NCBI GenBank assembly: GCA_965211995.1
Contig: OZ243040.1
Span: 1 to 64,000 of the forward strand
Direction: 5' to 3'
Origin: CAYFZO01 sp965211995
Lineage (GTDB): Bacteria; Pseudomonadota; Gammaproteobacteria; Poriferisulfidales; Oxydemutatoraceae
Length of the DNA: 64,000 bases
Of this stretch, positions 41,450 to 50,665 are shown piece by piece. The translations under genes and the position numbers were made by a program. Under the pieces are notes generated by a model. The model had not been told where the DNA came from, did not search any database, and saw only the letters and a list, made by a program, of their open reading frames with translations. Within the stretch, counting starts at the first letter, position 1. Each line of letters starts with the position of its first letter.

Positions 41450-41752
41450 CACGAGATCATCAAGAAGTTCGGCCGCACCGCCGGCAACGCTCAGCGCGTG
41501 CCGGAGCATCTCTACAAACACCCGATCGTTGCGGTAAACGAGGTGAGGGATTTGATCGGAATCACGCGCCCGGCAGCCGACGCTTTGGTCAAGCGGATGA
41601 CCGCGAGCGGGATCCTGCATGAATTCACCGGCCAGGTGCGCCACCGGAAATTCATATATCAGAGTTACATTGATCTGTTCGAGCAGCACCCGGTTAAAAA
41701 TAATACGCCGTCGTCGTCATCACTTTCGCCGTCATCCGCATCAGTGACTTGA
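41450..41752 (+). pseudogene. Fic-family protein, C-terminal winged-helix remnant
   Basis: An open frame from 41450 reads EIIKKFGRTAGNAQRVPEHL, then YKHPIVAVNEVRDLIGITRP and SGILHEFTGQVRHRKFIYQS, then YIDLF. This matches the C-terminal DNA-binding-like tail of Fic/DUF4172 proteins. The catalytic HPFxxGNGR domain is absent, and a stop codon (TAA 41447) precedes the frame. Beyond about 41690 the frame runs into DNA antisense to coq7. It is a decayed fragment. Confidence 0.72.
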
Positions 41753-42329
41753 CCGGTTGCGGCAATTCGCGCCCGCCGGCCCGTTCGGCGGCGCTCGCGT
41801 GTTCGGTTTCGTCGCGCTTGATCTGCTCGATGATCGCGAGCGTCGTCTTGTCGCGCACGGGCGCCTTGGCGAGATGCGAGTCCAGATGCCTGACGACCTG
41901 GTCTTCGGTCTCCTTGACGAAACCGAGGCTCCAGCGGTCGCCGGCGAGCCCCGCCGCCGTGCCGATTGCAAACGAGCCGGCGTACCACAAAGGTGCGAGC
42001 AGGCTGGTGCGTCCGCCGAGTTGGCGGAGGCGCTGTTCACACCACGCGAGGTGGTCGGATTCCTCGTGCGCGCTGTGGCGCATGTGCTCGGCGGTCTCTT
42101 TGTTGCGCGCGGTCAACGCCTGGCCGTGATACAGGCCCTGCGCCGCGATCTCGCCCGCGTGGTTGATGCGCATCAGGCGCGCCGAGTGGTCTTGCTCAGC
42201 TTCGGACAGGGTTTCCCCCTCAAACTTCCGGCCCGGCGGTTCGCGCGCGGCGGACGCGGGGCCGACGATTGCTTTCAGCGCAGCGTCTGCGATCTCGATG
42301 AAACGGTCCAAGGGGCTGTATTCACGCAC
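41694..42329 (-). CDS. coq7: Demethoxyubiquinone hydroxylase Coq7
   Basis: The 211-residue ferritin-like di-iron monooxygenase hydroxylates the penultimate ubiquinone precursor. Iron ligands lie in HAGEIAAQGLYHGQ, HSAHEESDHLAWCEQRL, KETEDQVVRHLDSHL and IKRDETEHA. The GTG start at 42327-42329 fits the family N-terminus (SPLDRFIEIADAAL). It lies four bases after the glcF-like gene in the same direction. Confidence 0.95.
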   Translation of the reverse strand: MREYSPLDRFIEIADAALKAIVGPASAAREPPGRKFEGETLSEAEQDHSARLMRINHAGEIAAQGLYHGQALTARNKETAEHMRHSAHEESDHLAWCEQRLRQLGGRTSLLAPLWYAGSFAIGTAAGLAGDRWSLGFVKETEDQVVRHLDSHLAKAPVRDKTTLAIIEQIKRDETEHASAAERAGGRELPQPVKSLMRMTAKVMTTTAYYF

Positions 42330-42333
42330 CGGT

Positions 42334-43563
42334 TCAACTCATCAATTGACGGCTGAGCAACACCGCCGGGTGCGTCACTTCGACGTTCATGCCGCGGCGT
42401 GCGACGCCCTGCCTCAGGTGCATGATACAGCCGACGTTGGAGCTGAGCAGGGTTCCGGCACCCGTGTGCGCCAGCGGCGCGAGCGTTTCCTCCAGCAGAC
42501 GCCGCGCGGTGTCCGGCTGCGTCAGCAGATAAGCGCCCGCCGCGCCGCAGCAGCCGCCCGGCGACGCGGGCAGCGCGGAGACCGTCAATCCCGGAACGCG
42601 CGCCAGCAGTTTGGAGACCGCTGTTGCACCGTGCAGGCACGCATCCATCGTGCACGGCGTATGCAGCGCGGCGGTTTGATTGAGCGGGTGGAAGTCGAGT
42701 GCGTCGGCGTGCGTTTCCAGAAGAGCGTGAACGTCGAAATGGCGGATGCCGAGCGTCGCTGCGTGTTCCTGCAACTGCGCGCCGCAGCCGCTTGCGCAAC
42801 TGACGACGGTGCGGGGGACGGCGCCGGCAAAAGCGGCGGCGTTCTTGCGGATGAATCGCTGCGCGCGTTCGGCATCGCCCGTGTGCTGATGCAGCGCGCC
42901 GCAGCAGGTTTGCCGCGCCGGGACGGTCACCGCAAAGCCCGCCGCTTCGAGCAGGCGCTTTGAGGCGGTTAATGTATCGCGGTCAACGATTTCGGCGACG
43001 CAGCCGGTGAACAGTGCGGCCTGTTTGCCGCCTGCGGTTTTGCCGTCGGCGTTTGCGGTTAGCGGCTGTGCGGAGATCGCAGGCAGCATCGCGTCCATCG
43101 CGTCGAGTTTGAGCCTCTTCAGAACGCCGGTTGTCCGCAACAGCCGGCGCAAGCCGCTCGCGCGGTACAGATACAGTTTCATCAGCACCAACCGGCGCAG
43201 CGCGCGCGAAGCCGTCAGCCATGTAAGCCAGCGCGGGATGCGCGCGAGCGACGGCGCGCGTGTTTTGAACAGGATGCGTTTCGCCGTGTCCATCAGCCGC
43301 CCGAACGGCACCTGCGCCGGACACACCGCCTCGCAGCGACGGCATTGCAGACAGCCTTCGAGATGGCCGACCAGCGTCTTGTCCGGCGCGAGTTCGGACG
43401 CGGCGAACGCCCGGATCAGCGAGATCCGCCCGCGCGGTGAATCCGCTTCGTTGCGCTTGAGCGCGTAGGTCGGGCAGTGCGGCAGGCACAGCCCGCACAT
43501 CACGCATCGGTCGCTCGCGCCAACGCACCATTTCGCGGTGTCGGTTTTGGATACTGCGGTCAT
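42334..43563 (-). CDS. glcF: Glycolate oxidase iron-sulfur subunit-like protein
   Basis: The 409-residue protein has two N-terminal [4Fe-4S] motifs (CVMCGLCLPHCPTYAL and CLQCRRCEAVCPAQV) and two cysteine-rich CCG domains, with CCGALHQH and GGCCGAAGAYLL. This is the architecture of GlcF, which takes electrons from the flavin subunits GlcD/GlcE. Those partners are not in the window, so it could serve another flavoprotein dehydrogenase. coq7 follows directly. Confidence 0.82.
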   Translation of the reverse strand: MTAVSKTDTAKWCVGASDRCVMCGLCLPHCPTYALKRNEADSPRGRISLIRAFAASELAPDKTLVGHLEGCLQCRRCEAVCPAQVPFGRLMDTAKRILFKTRAPSLARIPRWLTWLTASRALRRLVLMKLYLYRASGLRRLLRTTGVLKRLKLDAMDAMLPAISAQPLTANADGKTAGGKQAALFTGCVAEIVDRDTLTASKRLLEAAGFAVTVPARQTCCGALHQHTGDAERAQRFIRKNAAAFAGAVPRTVVSCASGCGAQLQEHAATLGIRHFDVHALLETHADALDFHPLNQTAALHTPCTMDACLHGATAVSKLLARVPGLTVSALPASPGGCCGAAGAYLLTQPDTARRLLEETLAPLAHTGAGTLLSSNVGCIMHLRQGVARRGMNVEVTHPAVLLSRQLMS

Positions 43564-43653
43564 CGTCGTTCTTACGGTGCCGTTTGCCGGATTGCCGTTG
43601 TGAACAGGGCGGCGCGGCGAGGTCTTAAGATTAAATTTCCTATCAACTGCACG

Positions 43654-43842
43654 TTAGGCGTCTAGCTCCGCATCGCATCGGTTGCAACACAATAACTCAA
43701 TTTCCTCATTGACTTGAGCAATTTCATCATAATTGTAAATATGCCCCGTTCCTTTGCCGACGTGAACGATTTCTACGGTTTTTCGCATTATCTTGAATGT
43801 GTCATGCCCGCATACGGGACAAATAATATGTTTTTCGTCCAT
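43654..43842 (-). CDS. Small zinc-ribbon protein in restriction locus
   Basis: The 62-residue AT-rich protein has CPVCGHDTF near the N-terminus and CCNRCDAELDA at the C-terminus, forming a two-knuckle zinc ribbon. It lies 19 bases downstream of the restriction endonuclease gene in the same direction and shares its low GC. It resembles small Com-like regulators only in general shape. Its role in the restriction-modification locus is unknown. Confidence 0.68.
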   Translation of the reverse strand: MDEKHIICPVCGHDTFKIMRKTVEIVHVGKGTGHIYNYDEIAQVNEEIELLCCNRCDAELDA

Positions 43843-43861
43843 AGCATAGACTTCTGTAGAT

Positions 43862-44659
43862 TTATAAGAGATTCTGTCCGGTTGTAGAAATCTCGTTTAT
43901 TTTTTCATTTATTTTTTCTTTGTAATTTTTGCCGACCTCATCAAAAACTTCGAGAAGATCTTTCAAGGTTCCCGTATCTCCGCTTAACAAGTCCCAATAC
44001 TGCTCGGCTACCAGCAGGTCCTCTCCCGCTTGAAAGAGATTCTGCTGTGCGAAGCGGCTGTAGGGTTCCGGGTGATATGGATTGTACGGCAACGCTAAAA
44101 AAACTTTCATATTCTCCCCTCTTCTTCTGGCAATCCACTCTAATATCTTTTTCTTGGAGGCAGTGAACACGTCAATATTGGGTTTTGCCGTTTTTATTTC
44201 GAAGTAGCGTTTGATGCCATCGACACCCAGGTAGCAAAAATCTGCTATCTTCCCTTCTTTTTGCGCGGAGGCTCCTGCGGTCGAGGCCGCTAACACTTCA
44301 TCTCTTTCAGCGGCAATCTCAGGCGTCCGCGGTGATGTATTTGATCTGAGCTCTTCTATAATGCGTCCGATAACTATCTTGTGGTCATCAGATATTGACC
44401 CCCCCATGTCGAAGTTTGTGCAAGCTTCCGTTGCCGTATCTTTAACTATTATTTCAGACACTTTTTCATAGACCGACATTCCAAGCGTAGTTGCCAAAGA
44501 GTGAACAAAAGAATAAGCGGCTACCCGGTCCGCATCTTGCATAAGTTTGATCAAAAATGGCATAACGGTTGTTTCTCTGGAGTATCTATCCAGCTTTTCA
44601 TCCAATTTTCCGGATAATAAATCTTTGATCTCTTGTTTTTTAGCGTCGCTCAATGCCAT
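43862..44659 (-). CDS. Type II restriction endonuclease, TdeIII/MjaII-like
   Basis: The 265-residue protein is AT-rich and follows its presumed methyltransferase by one base. It resembles the TdeIII family of type II endonucleases: SRETTVMPFLIKLMQDADRV near the start, then KIADFCYLGVDGIKRYFEIK with the PD-(D/E)xK-type pattern D...ExK (ADFCYL...FEIKTAKPN), and FLALPYNPYHPEPYSRF. TdeIII and MjaII-type enzymes cut GGNCC; specificity here is not proven. The gene seems intact. Confidence 0.8.
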   Translation of the reverse strand: MALSDAKKQEIKDLLSGKLDEKLDRYSRETTVMPFLIKLMQDADRVAAYSFVHSLATTLGMSVYEKVSEIIVKDTATEACTNFDMGGSISDDHKIVIGRIIEELRSNTSPRTPEIAAERDEVLAASTAGASAQKEGKIADFCYLGVDGIKRYFEIKTAKPNIDVFTASKKKILEWIARRRGENMKVFLALPYNPYHPEPYSRFAQQNLFQAGEDLLVAEQYWDLLSGDTGTLKDLLEVFDEVGKNYKEKINEKINEISTTGQNLL

Positions 44660-44660
44660 A

Positions 44661-46271
44661 TCACTTCTCCTTCAGATGGAAGATTGACTCAGCGTATGCG
44701 CCTTTGTCGCCTTCCGCTCGGTTTAGTACAGGGCGTCTATATTCTTTAACTATTGCCATATTGGATCTTTGCGCAATGTCAGGATAAAGATCAAATTTGT
44801 CGTTAGCCACCAGAAAAACTTCATACTCTTTTTGCATATATTTCTTGCAATTCAATAAGACTGCGGTTATTCCTTCAACGTAAGCATTGCGTGCAGCTTT
44901 GCCTTTCCCTTTACATAAAGGGCCTATCTCGGACTTATCATTACGCTGATAACTGAAAAGTTCATAAGCGTAGGCGTGTTGTTCATGGTAATTTATTAAG
45001 CCGACATAAGGGGGACTGGAGAAAATTCCCCGGAGTTTATGCCGCGCGGCCAATTTGGAAAATTCACGATCTTGTTTTTTCAAGGCGTCAAATATATCCA
45101 CCTCTCGTGCATCACCCACTATGCAGACTTGTTTCGTGTCGGTTCGGTATTTTCCGAATTCGGCAAGACGCTTTATCGTGTCTTCAGCATAGCGCCGCCA
45201 CCACCCTAATATGGAAAACAGCGGTTTGCAAAGCTTGCCGTGTTTTGTGCAGTAATAAATTTCTGTAATAGGTTTAATCAGAGTTGCCAAATCAGAATGA
45301 GTGGTTGCACGCGAAGAACGTACGGTACGGCTCAATACGATGCAAAGCATATCGTGTATATCCGGTTCAGAAACCGCCTGTATATGGGTTCTGGCTATTT
45401 CTATTTCCTGCCTTAGAGGCCATAAATGCCAATTATCTAAAAACCCCTTGCCGCCGGGGGGAGTGTTATTGATATTATATTTTTTAAGCAAGCGATAATA
45501 CACAGGCAAAAACTTATTTGCATGTTCAGTCCCGTAACTCTTTTCATCAATTTCCCCCTTTCGTATTTGTCTCTTAAACGCCGGCGACGGAAAGTGTTTT
45601 TTATTGTATACACTTAACTTCTCGAGCAGTTCACTTTCAAACTTGCGCGCTGATATTCCAACGGGGCTGCTTTCTATTTCTTTTTCTATTTTATATGCCG
45701 CATTATTTAATTCTTTTAATGAAATTTTGCACAGCTTTAGATTACTTATCATCGCGTTGAATGAGGAAACGTCAATTCCGACAGCGTGCATATTTAATTC
45801 ATTAGATTGCACCAAAGTTGTGCCGCTGCCGCAGAATGGATCTAGGATAATATCCCCCGGCCTAAAGCAGGAAGAGGCCTTAAACTCATCTATGTGGTCG
45901 TCCAGGAAATACTCAACTAACTGAGGAATGAACTTGCCTTTGTAGGGATGCAGACGGTGAACATGCTTGGTGGTTTCCGATTCTTTGCAGCCTTCAAAAG
46001 ATAAACGCCAATTCAAATCATCACCGAGTCGCTGTTTGAAATAATTTTCTCTCTTGCTTTCCCATGAATTGTAGTATTTTTTAAGATCGCTGATACTCAC
46101 CAACGTCTTATTGCTTTTATCGTTAATCTTTTTAATCAGGCCGTAGTTAACAAGGTAGGATATATTGGATGGCGTTACTTTTCGCCCCAAGTGTTGAGTG
46201 GCCCAGACGCTCGCTTCACCGAGGGTCAACAGGGAAGGGTCTTCAAATAATTGAGAAGTGTGTTCTTGCAT
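44661..46271 (-). CDS. DNA methyltransferase of the type II restriction pair
   Basis: From ATG 46271 (MQEHTSQLFEDPSLLTLGEA) the protein has 536 residues; the frame is open to 46406 but the extra 45 residues look like flanking sequence. An N-terminal helix-turn-helix-like region (ITPSNISYLVNYG-type: KVTPSNISYLVNYGLIKK) is followed by motif I, DPFCGSGTTLVQSNEL, with GIDVSSFNA. Motif IV is GIFSSPPYVGLINYHEQ. SPPY is usual in N4-cytosine or amino-methyltransferases of the alpha/beta groups. It protects DNA from the endonuclease encoded one base downstream. The N-terminal helix-turn-helix might give self-regulation. Confidence 0.85.
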   Translation of the reverse strand: MQEHTSQLFEDPSLLTLGEASVWATQHLGRKVTPSNISYLVNYGLIKKINDKSNKTLVSISDLKKYYNSWESKRENYFKQRLGDDLNWRLSFEGCKESETTKHVHRLHPYKGKFIPQLVEYFLDDHIDEFKASSCFRPGDIILDPFCGSGTTLVQSNELNMHAVGIDVSSFNAMISNLKLCKISLKELNNAAYKIEKEIESSPVGISARKFESELLEKLSVYNKKHFPSPAFKRQIRKGEIDEKSYGTEHANKFLPVYYRLLKKYNINNTPPGGKGFLDNWHLWPLRQEIEIARTHIQAVSEPDIHDMLCIVLSRTVRSSRATTHSDLATLIKPITEIYYCTKHGKLCKPLFSILGWWRRYAEDTIKRLAEFGKYRTDTKQVCIVGDAREVDIFDALKKQDREFSKLAARHKLRGIFSSPPYVGLINYHEQHAYAYELFSYQRNDKSEIGPLCKGKGKAARNAYVEGITAVLLNCKKYMQKEYEVFLVANDKFDLYPDIAQRSNMAIVKEYRRPVLNRAEGDKGAYAESIFHLKEK

Positions 46272-46436
46272 GGGGCTTACTCTATGGTAAACGAACTCAA
46301 GGTAATTTGAAAACAGGATAAGCGGTCGAATTAAGGGGATGAACGGCATAGGGTTGTATTCTGGTTCAGGTTCTGCGTTCTTTTCAAGATTGAGCGAGTC
46401 GGGCAATGTGGCGCCGTCGTTTTTCCGACGCTTTGT

Positions 46437-47285
46437 TTAGCCCGCCCTAACCCAACGCATTGACGCGACGCCGTGCACGGCGAGGACGGTGACAATCAGG
46501 GTGCCGGCAAGCAGGGTCGTCAGCGGCGGCGTTTCGCTGATGACGAGCCACAGCCAAAGCGAGCCGAAGACGGTCTCGAGCAGAAAAATCAGGCCGATGA
46601 CGGGCGGCTGCAGGCGTTTGGCGGCGAACATGATCATCGCGTAGGGGACGATCATCAGCCCGTTGGCGCCGATCAGCATCGCGTCGCGCGCGCCGACCCA
46701 GTGCCAGTCGGCGGCGAGCATCCAGGGCACGGCTGAGATCATCCCGCCGAGCGTCAGGCTCATCATCACCGGGATATTTCCGTAGCGGCGGATCAGCACC
46801 GAACTCGCCGCGAGCACCAGCGCGGTCGCGAGCCCCCACGCGTTTCCCGCGAAGTGCGTGCCGGTGAAAGCGTCGGAGAAGATCAGGCCGGCGCCGGCGG
46901 CGACGATGACTGCCGCCGCCCAGGTCAGCGGATGGACGGCTTCGCGCAGGAAAAAATGCGCGCCGATCGCGCCGAGCAGCGGCGTGACCGCGAGCATCAC
47001 GAGCGCGTTGGTGCCGTAGGTGTATTTGACCGACAGCGGGTAGCACATCAGGCCGCCGGCGAACAGCACGGCGTACAGCACGCCCGGTTTCCAGCGGAAT
47101 CCCCGGCGCAGCGAAGGCAGCGCCGCGCACAGCAGACCCGCGAGCGATCCCCACAGCAGGCTTCGGGCGGCGATGATCAAGGCGGGCTCGGCGTTGATCG
47201 CCTTGAGCAGCAGGGTGTCCGGGGTGAGCAGCATCACGCCGGTCAGTCCCAGCGCGTAGCCTTTGGCGCGGTCGCTCAATTGCAT
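46437..47285 (-). CDS. EamA-family (DMT) permease
   Basis: The 282-residue protein has ten hydrophobic segments in two five-helix EamA repeats, starting MQLSDRAKGYALGLTGVMLL and including LIIAARSLLWGSLAGLL and IGLIFLLETVFGSLWLWL. Family members export metabolites such as amino acids or nucleotides; the substrate is unknown. It lies between the restriction locus and the amino-acid ABC transporter, in the same direction as both. Confidence 0.88.
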   Translation of the reverse strand: MQLSDRAKGYALGLTGVMLLTPDTLLLKAINAEPALIIAARSLLWGSLAGLLCAALPSLRRGFRWKPGVLYAVLFAGGLMCYPLSVKYTYGTNALVMLAVTPLLGAIGAHFFLREAVHPLTWAAAVIVAAGAGLIFSDAFTGTHFAGNAWGLATALVLAASSVLIRRYGNIPVMMSLTLGGMISAVPWMLAADWHWVGARDAMLIGANGLMIVPYAMIMFAAKRLQPPVIGLIFLLETVFGSLWLWLVISETPPLTTLLAGTLIVTVLAVHGVASMRWVRAG

Positions 47286-47348
47286 CGTCGGGACTCGCGG
47301 TCGCAGCGCACAGATGAACGAAAGTCCCGTGCTCTCCGGCGGCGCGGT

Positions 47349-48161
47349 TCAGTGCGACAGGATCTGGCTCAAAAACAGTTGGGTGCGTTCGTTTTGCGGG
47401 TTGTTGAAGAATGTTTCGGGGTCGTTCTCCTCGACGATCTGTCCGAAATCCATGAAGATCACGCGGTTCGCAACCGTGCGTGCAAAGCCCATTTCGTGGG
47501 TGACGCACAGCATCGTCATGCCGTCGCGTGCAAGTTCGATCACGACGTCGAGCACTTCCTTGATCATCTCCGGGTCGAGCGCCGAAGTGGGTTCGTCGAA
47601 CAGCATGATCTTCGGTGTCATGCACAGCGCGCGTGCAATCGCGACGCGTTGCTGCTGCCCGCCCGACAGTTGCCCGGGAAATTTCTCCGCCTGTTCCGGG
47701 ATCTTGACGCGTTCCAGATAGTGCATCGCGGTTTCCTCGGCTTCTTTCTTCGGTATTTTGCGCACCCAGACCGGCGCGAGCGTGAGGTTTTGCAGCACCG
47801 TGAGGTGCGGGAACAGATTGAAGTGCTGAAACACCATGCCGACTTCGCGGCGGATCTCGTCGATCTTCTTGATATCGTCGGTGAGTTCTATGCCGTCAAT
47901 CATGATCCGTCCCTGCTGGTGCGGCTCGAGGTAATTGAGGCAGCGGATCAGGGTGGACTTGCCGCTGCCTGAGGGGCCGCAGATGACGATGCGTTCGCCC
48001 GTGCGGACTTTCAGGTTAATGTCTTTCAGCACGTGGAATTCGCCGTACCATTTGTTGACGCCGTGCATCTCGATGCAGATCTTGCCGCCGAGGTCGTCCG
48101 TCCGTCCGCCCTGATCCCCGTTCGGGCCGGCTCCGGCTGCTTTGTTCGCGTCGTTGTTCAT
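47349..48161 (-). CDS. aapP: Amino-acid ABC transporter ATP-binding protein
   Basis: The 270-residue GlnQ/AapP-type ATPase has Walker A GPSGSGKST, Q-loop VFQHFNLFPHLT, signature LSGGQQQR, Walker B IMLFDEPTSALDPE and switch His in VTHEMGFA. An N-terminal extension of about 25 residues precedes IEMHGVNKWYG. It overlaps the permease gene aapM by four bases and closes the J-Q-M-P operon. Confidence 0.95.
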   Translation of the reverse strand: MNNDANKAAGAGPNGDQGGRTDDLGGKICIEMHGVNKWYGEFHVLKDINLKVRTGERIVICGPSGSGKSTLIRCLNYLEPHQQGRIMIDGIELTDDIKKIDEIRREVGMVFQHFNLFPHLTVLQNLTLAPVWVRKIPKKEAEETAMHYLERVKIPEQAEKFPGQLSGGQQQRVAIARALCMTPKIMLFDEPTSALDPEMIKEVLDVVIELARDGMTMLCVTHEMGFARTVANRVIFMDFGQIVEENDPETFFNNPQNERTQLFLSQILSH

Positions 48162-49312
48162 CGTTTCTTTTTATGCTCCGTTTCCAGTTTGCGTTCGAGC
48201 GACTGACTATAGCGCGACATGCCGTAGCAGAACATGAAATACAGCAGCGCCGCAAAGACGTAGCCTTCGAAATCATACCCTTTCCACTCGGACGAACGCG
48301 ACGCCGCCTGCGAAATGCCGAGCAGGTCGAACAGGCCGATGATGCCGACCAGCGACGTGTCCTTGAACAGTTCGATAAAAGTGTTGACCGTGCCCGGGAT
48401 GGAGATCTTCAGCGCCTGCGGCAGAATGATGAAAGCGGTTTTTTTCCAGTATCCGAGCCCCATTGCGTCGGCGGCCTCGTATTGCCCCTGCGGGATCGCC
48501 TGCAAACCGCCGCGGATCGCTTCCGCCGTGTACGCCGACTGAAACAGCGTGATCGCGACCAGCGCACGCGCGACCTTGTCTAAGTCCACTTCGGCGGGGA
48601 AGAACAGCGGCAGCATATTGGACGCCATGAACAGCAGCGTGATCAACGGCACGCCGCGAATGGCCTCGATGAACACGATGCACACCGCGCGCACGAACGG
48701 CAGGTCGGAACAGCGTCCGAGCGCGAGCAGGATCCCGAGTGGCAGCGCCGCGACGATGCCGATCGACGCCAGCACGAAAGTCAGCATCAATCCGCCCCAA
48801 CTGCTGGTTTCGGCGACCGGCAGCCCCAGCCATTCGCCGTGGATCAACGCAAACCCGATGAACGGGAAGACGAAGATGATGAACGCGCCGAGTTGCAGTT
48901 TCCAGCGAAACGCCGGCCAGAACAGCAGGCCGATCTGCACCGCGATCAGAATGAACATCAGGGTCGGGCGCCACACCTGATCGGGGTGCGCCCCGTAGAA
49001 CAGCCCGAACATGATCTGCAGGAAGCGGATCTTGACGAAAGTCCAGCACGCGCCGGGGAGGTCAACGACGTCGCCCGACTTGGCCCGCCCCTCGCAACCC
49101 GAACGGTCGCTCCCTCCTAACGTGGCGTCGAGAAAGAACCATTCGACGAGCGGCGGGATGATCTGCCACAGGAGCCACAGCGCGAGCAGGGTCAGCGCGG
49201 CGTTGGAAACCGAGGAGAACAGGTTTGCGCGGATCCAGCCGAGCACGCCGACCGTCATGCGCGGCGCCGGCAGGTCGGGTTTCAACTCAAACTTAAGTGC
49301 CGTTTCGCTCAT
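48158..49312 (-). CDS. aapM: Amino-acid ABC transporter permease AapM
   Basis: The 384-residue permease has a long N-terminal part (NLFSSVSNAALTLLALWLL, then a soluble loop with LGGSDRSGCEGRAKSGD) and a C-terminal MetI-like domain. The EAA loop region reads ADAMGLGYWKKTAFIILPQALKIS, split by motif. This is the enlarged AapM/BztC layout, not the small HisM type. It is located in the cytoplasmic membrane. It is coupled to aapP and follows aapQ by 22 bases. Confidence 0.93.
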   Translation of the reverse strand: MSETALKFELKPDLPAPRMTVGVLGWIRANLFSSVSNAALTLLALWLLWQIIPPLVEWFFLDATLGGSDRSGCEGRAKSGDVVDLPGACWTFVKIRFLQIMFGLFYGAHPDQVWRPTLMFILIAVQIGLLFWPAFRWKLQLGAFIIFVFPFIGFALIHGEWLGLPVAETSSWGGLMLTFVLASIGIVAALPLGILLALGRCSDLPFVRAVCIVFIEAIRGVPLITLLFMASNMLPLFFPAEVDLDKVARALVAITLFQSAYTAEAIRGGLQAIPQGQYEAADAMGLGYWKKTAFIILPQALKISIPGTVNTFIELFKDTSLVGIIGLFDLLGISQAASRSSEWKGYDFEGYVFAALLYFMFCYGMSRYSQSLERKLETEHKKKR

Positions 49313-49334
49313 GGTTGCGAATGTCGGTCAAGCG

Positions 49335-50612
49335 TTAGCGCTCGGCCAATTGTTTGCGCTTGTTGTACCAGTTCAAAAATCCGGAGGTCAGCAGCGACAG
49401 CGTCAAATACACCGCCATCGCCGAAGCGATGACCAGGAACTCCTGCCCGGTTTGGCTGAGCGAGATGCCGATCCACAGCGCCGACAACTCTTCGTAAGCG
49501 ACTGCGATTGCAAGCGAGGAGTTCTTGGTCAGGTTCAGATACTGCGAGATCGTCGGCGGGATGATGACGCGCAGCGCCTGCGGGATGATGACCAGGCGCA
49601 AAGTGACGCCGCGGCGCACCCCCAGCGCGTGCGCGGCTTCGGTTTGTCCGTGCGCGACCGCGAGAATGCCCCCGCGCACGTTTTCGCCGATGAACGCCGC
49701 CGTGTAAGTCGCGAGCGCGACCCACATGACCACGAAGGAAGTGCTCAGGTTGATGCCGCCTTCGTAAATGAATTTTTTCAGTTCGGGGTATTCAAGCGAC
49801 AGCGGGGAGCCGGTAACGAAGTAGCCGAGAACGGCCACCGCGATAAACGCCGGCACCGTCCACAGCAGCGGCAACTGTTTGCCGGTCCGCTCCTGCCGCC
49901 GTCGCGCCCAGCGGATCAGCAGTCCGACGCCGACGATCGCGGTGACCACGATCAGGACGTACGCGATGAAACCGCCCGCCTCCTCCACCAGCGGGCGCGG
50001 CAGGTAGGCGCCCTCCTTGTTCAACGCGAAAGCGTCCCCCAAAGTCCAGCTTTCCCTGGGCGCCGGCAGGATTGGCAGAAACACCGCGACGTACCAGAAG
50101 AAGATCTGCAACAGCAGCGGCACGTTGCGGAAAGTTTCGATGTAAACCGAGGCGATCTTCGCGACGATCCAGTTCGGGGACAGCCGTGAGACGCCGAGAA
50201 TGAAGCCGAGGATCGTCGCGGCGATGATGCCGGCGACGCTCACCAGGATCGTGTTCTGGATCGCGATGACAAAGACTTCCCAGTAATTGCTCTGGCCGAG
50301 TTGAAAGTCCCAGAACGGTGCGAAGCCGATGCCGAAAGGCGCGACGTCGTCGAGAAAGGAGAAGGAGACGAACTTGCCGCGCGCCGCCATGTTCGCGGTG
50401 ATGTTGGTGATCAGCGTGTAAACCACCCAGGCGAGTGCCGCGGCGACGGCGATCTGAAAGAACAGGGCGCGGGTCTTAGGGTCGTGGTGCCACGGGATGC
50501 GCGCGGCGGCGGACGGACGGCCCGGGGGGGTGGGGGCGGCTGGTTTCACCGGTTGGGTCTTGTCAGGTGATGCGTTGGAGCGGCGTCCGGCGGCGGCAAT
50601 CCGTCCCGGCAT
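49335..50612 (-). CDS. aapQ: Amino-acid ABC transporter permease AapQ
   Basis: The 425-residue AapQ/BztB-type permease has a Pro/Ala-rich N-terminal tail of about 45 residues, a first helix (LFFQIAVAAALAWVVYTL) and further helices. The EAA loop is in AHALGVRRGVTLRLVIIPQA. The ATG at 50612 lies directly behind the U-run of a terminator hairpin and has no visible Shine-Dalgarno site; an internal GTG at 50549 is possible. Expression is probably lower than that of aapJ because of this hairpin. Confidence 0.9.
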   Translation of the reverse strand: MPGRIAAAGRRSNASPDKTQPVKPAAPTPPGRPSAAARIPWHHDPKTRALFFQIAVAAALAWVVYTLITNITANMAARGKFVSFSFLDDVAPFGIGFAPFWDFQLGQSNYWEVFVIAIQNTILVSVAGIIAATILGFILGVSRLSPNWIVAKIASVYIETFRNVPLLLQIFFWYVAVFLPILPAPRESWTLGDAFALNKEGAYLPRPLVEEAGGFIAYVLIVVTAIVGVGLLIRWARRRQERTGKQLPLLWTVPAFIAVAVLGYFVTGSPLSLEYPELKKFIYEGGINLSTSFVVMWVALATYTAAFIGENVRGGILAVAHGQTEAAHALGVRRGVTLRLVIIPQALRVIIPPTISQYLNLTKNSSLAIAVAYEELSALWIGISLSQTGQEFLVIASAMAVYLTLSLLTSGFLNWYNKRKQLAER

Positions 50613-50645
50613 AAAAAGCAGCCCGGCACTTTCGCACCGGGCTGT
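50613..50645 (-). terminator. Terminator/attenuator between aapJ and aapQ
   Basis: Read on the minus strand, cagcccgg and ccgggctg (50619-50626 with 50637-50644) form a GC-rich stem followed by CTTTTTAT, which runs directly into the aapQ ATG. Such hairpins between binding-protein and permease genes usually raise the binding-protein to permease ratio by partial termination or 3' protection. Confidence 0.85.
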
Positions 50646-50665
50646 GTCACGCTCTGGTTAGTGTT

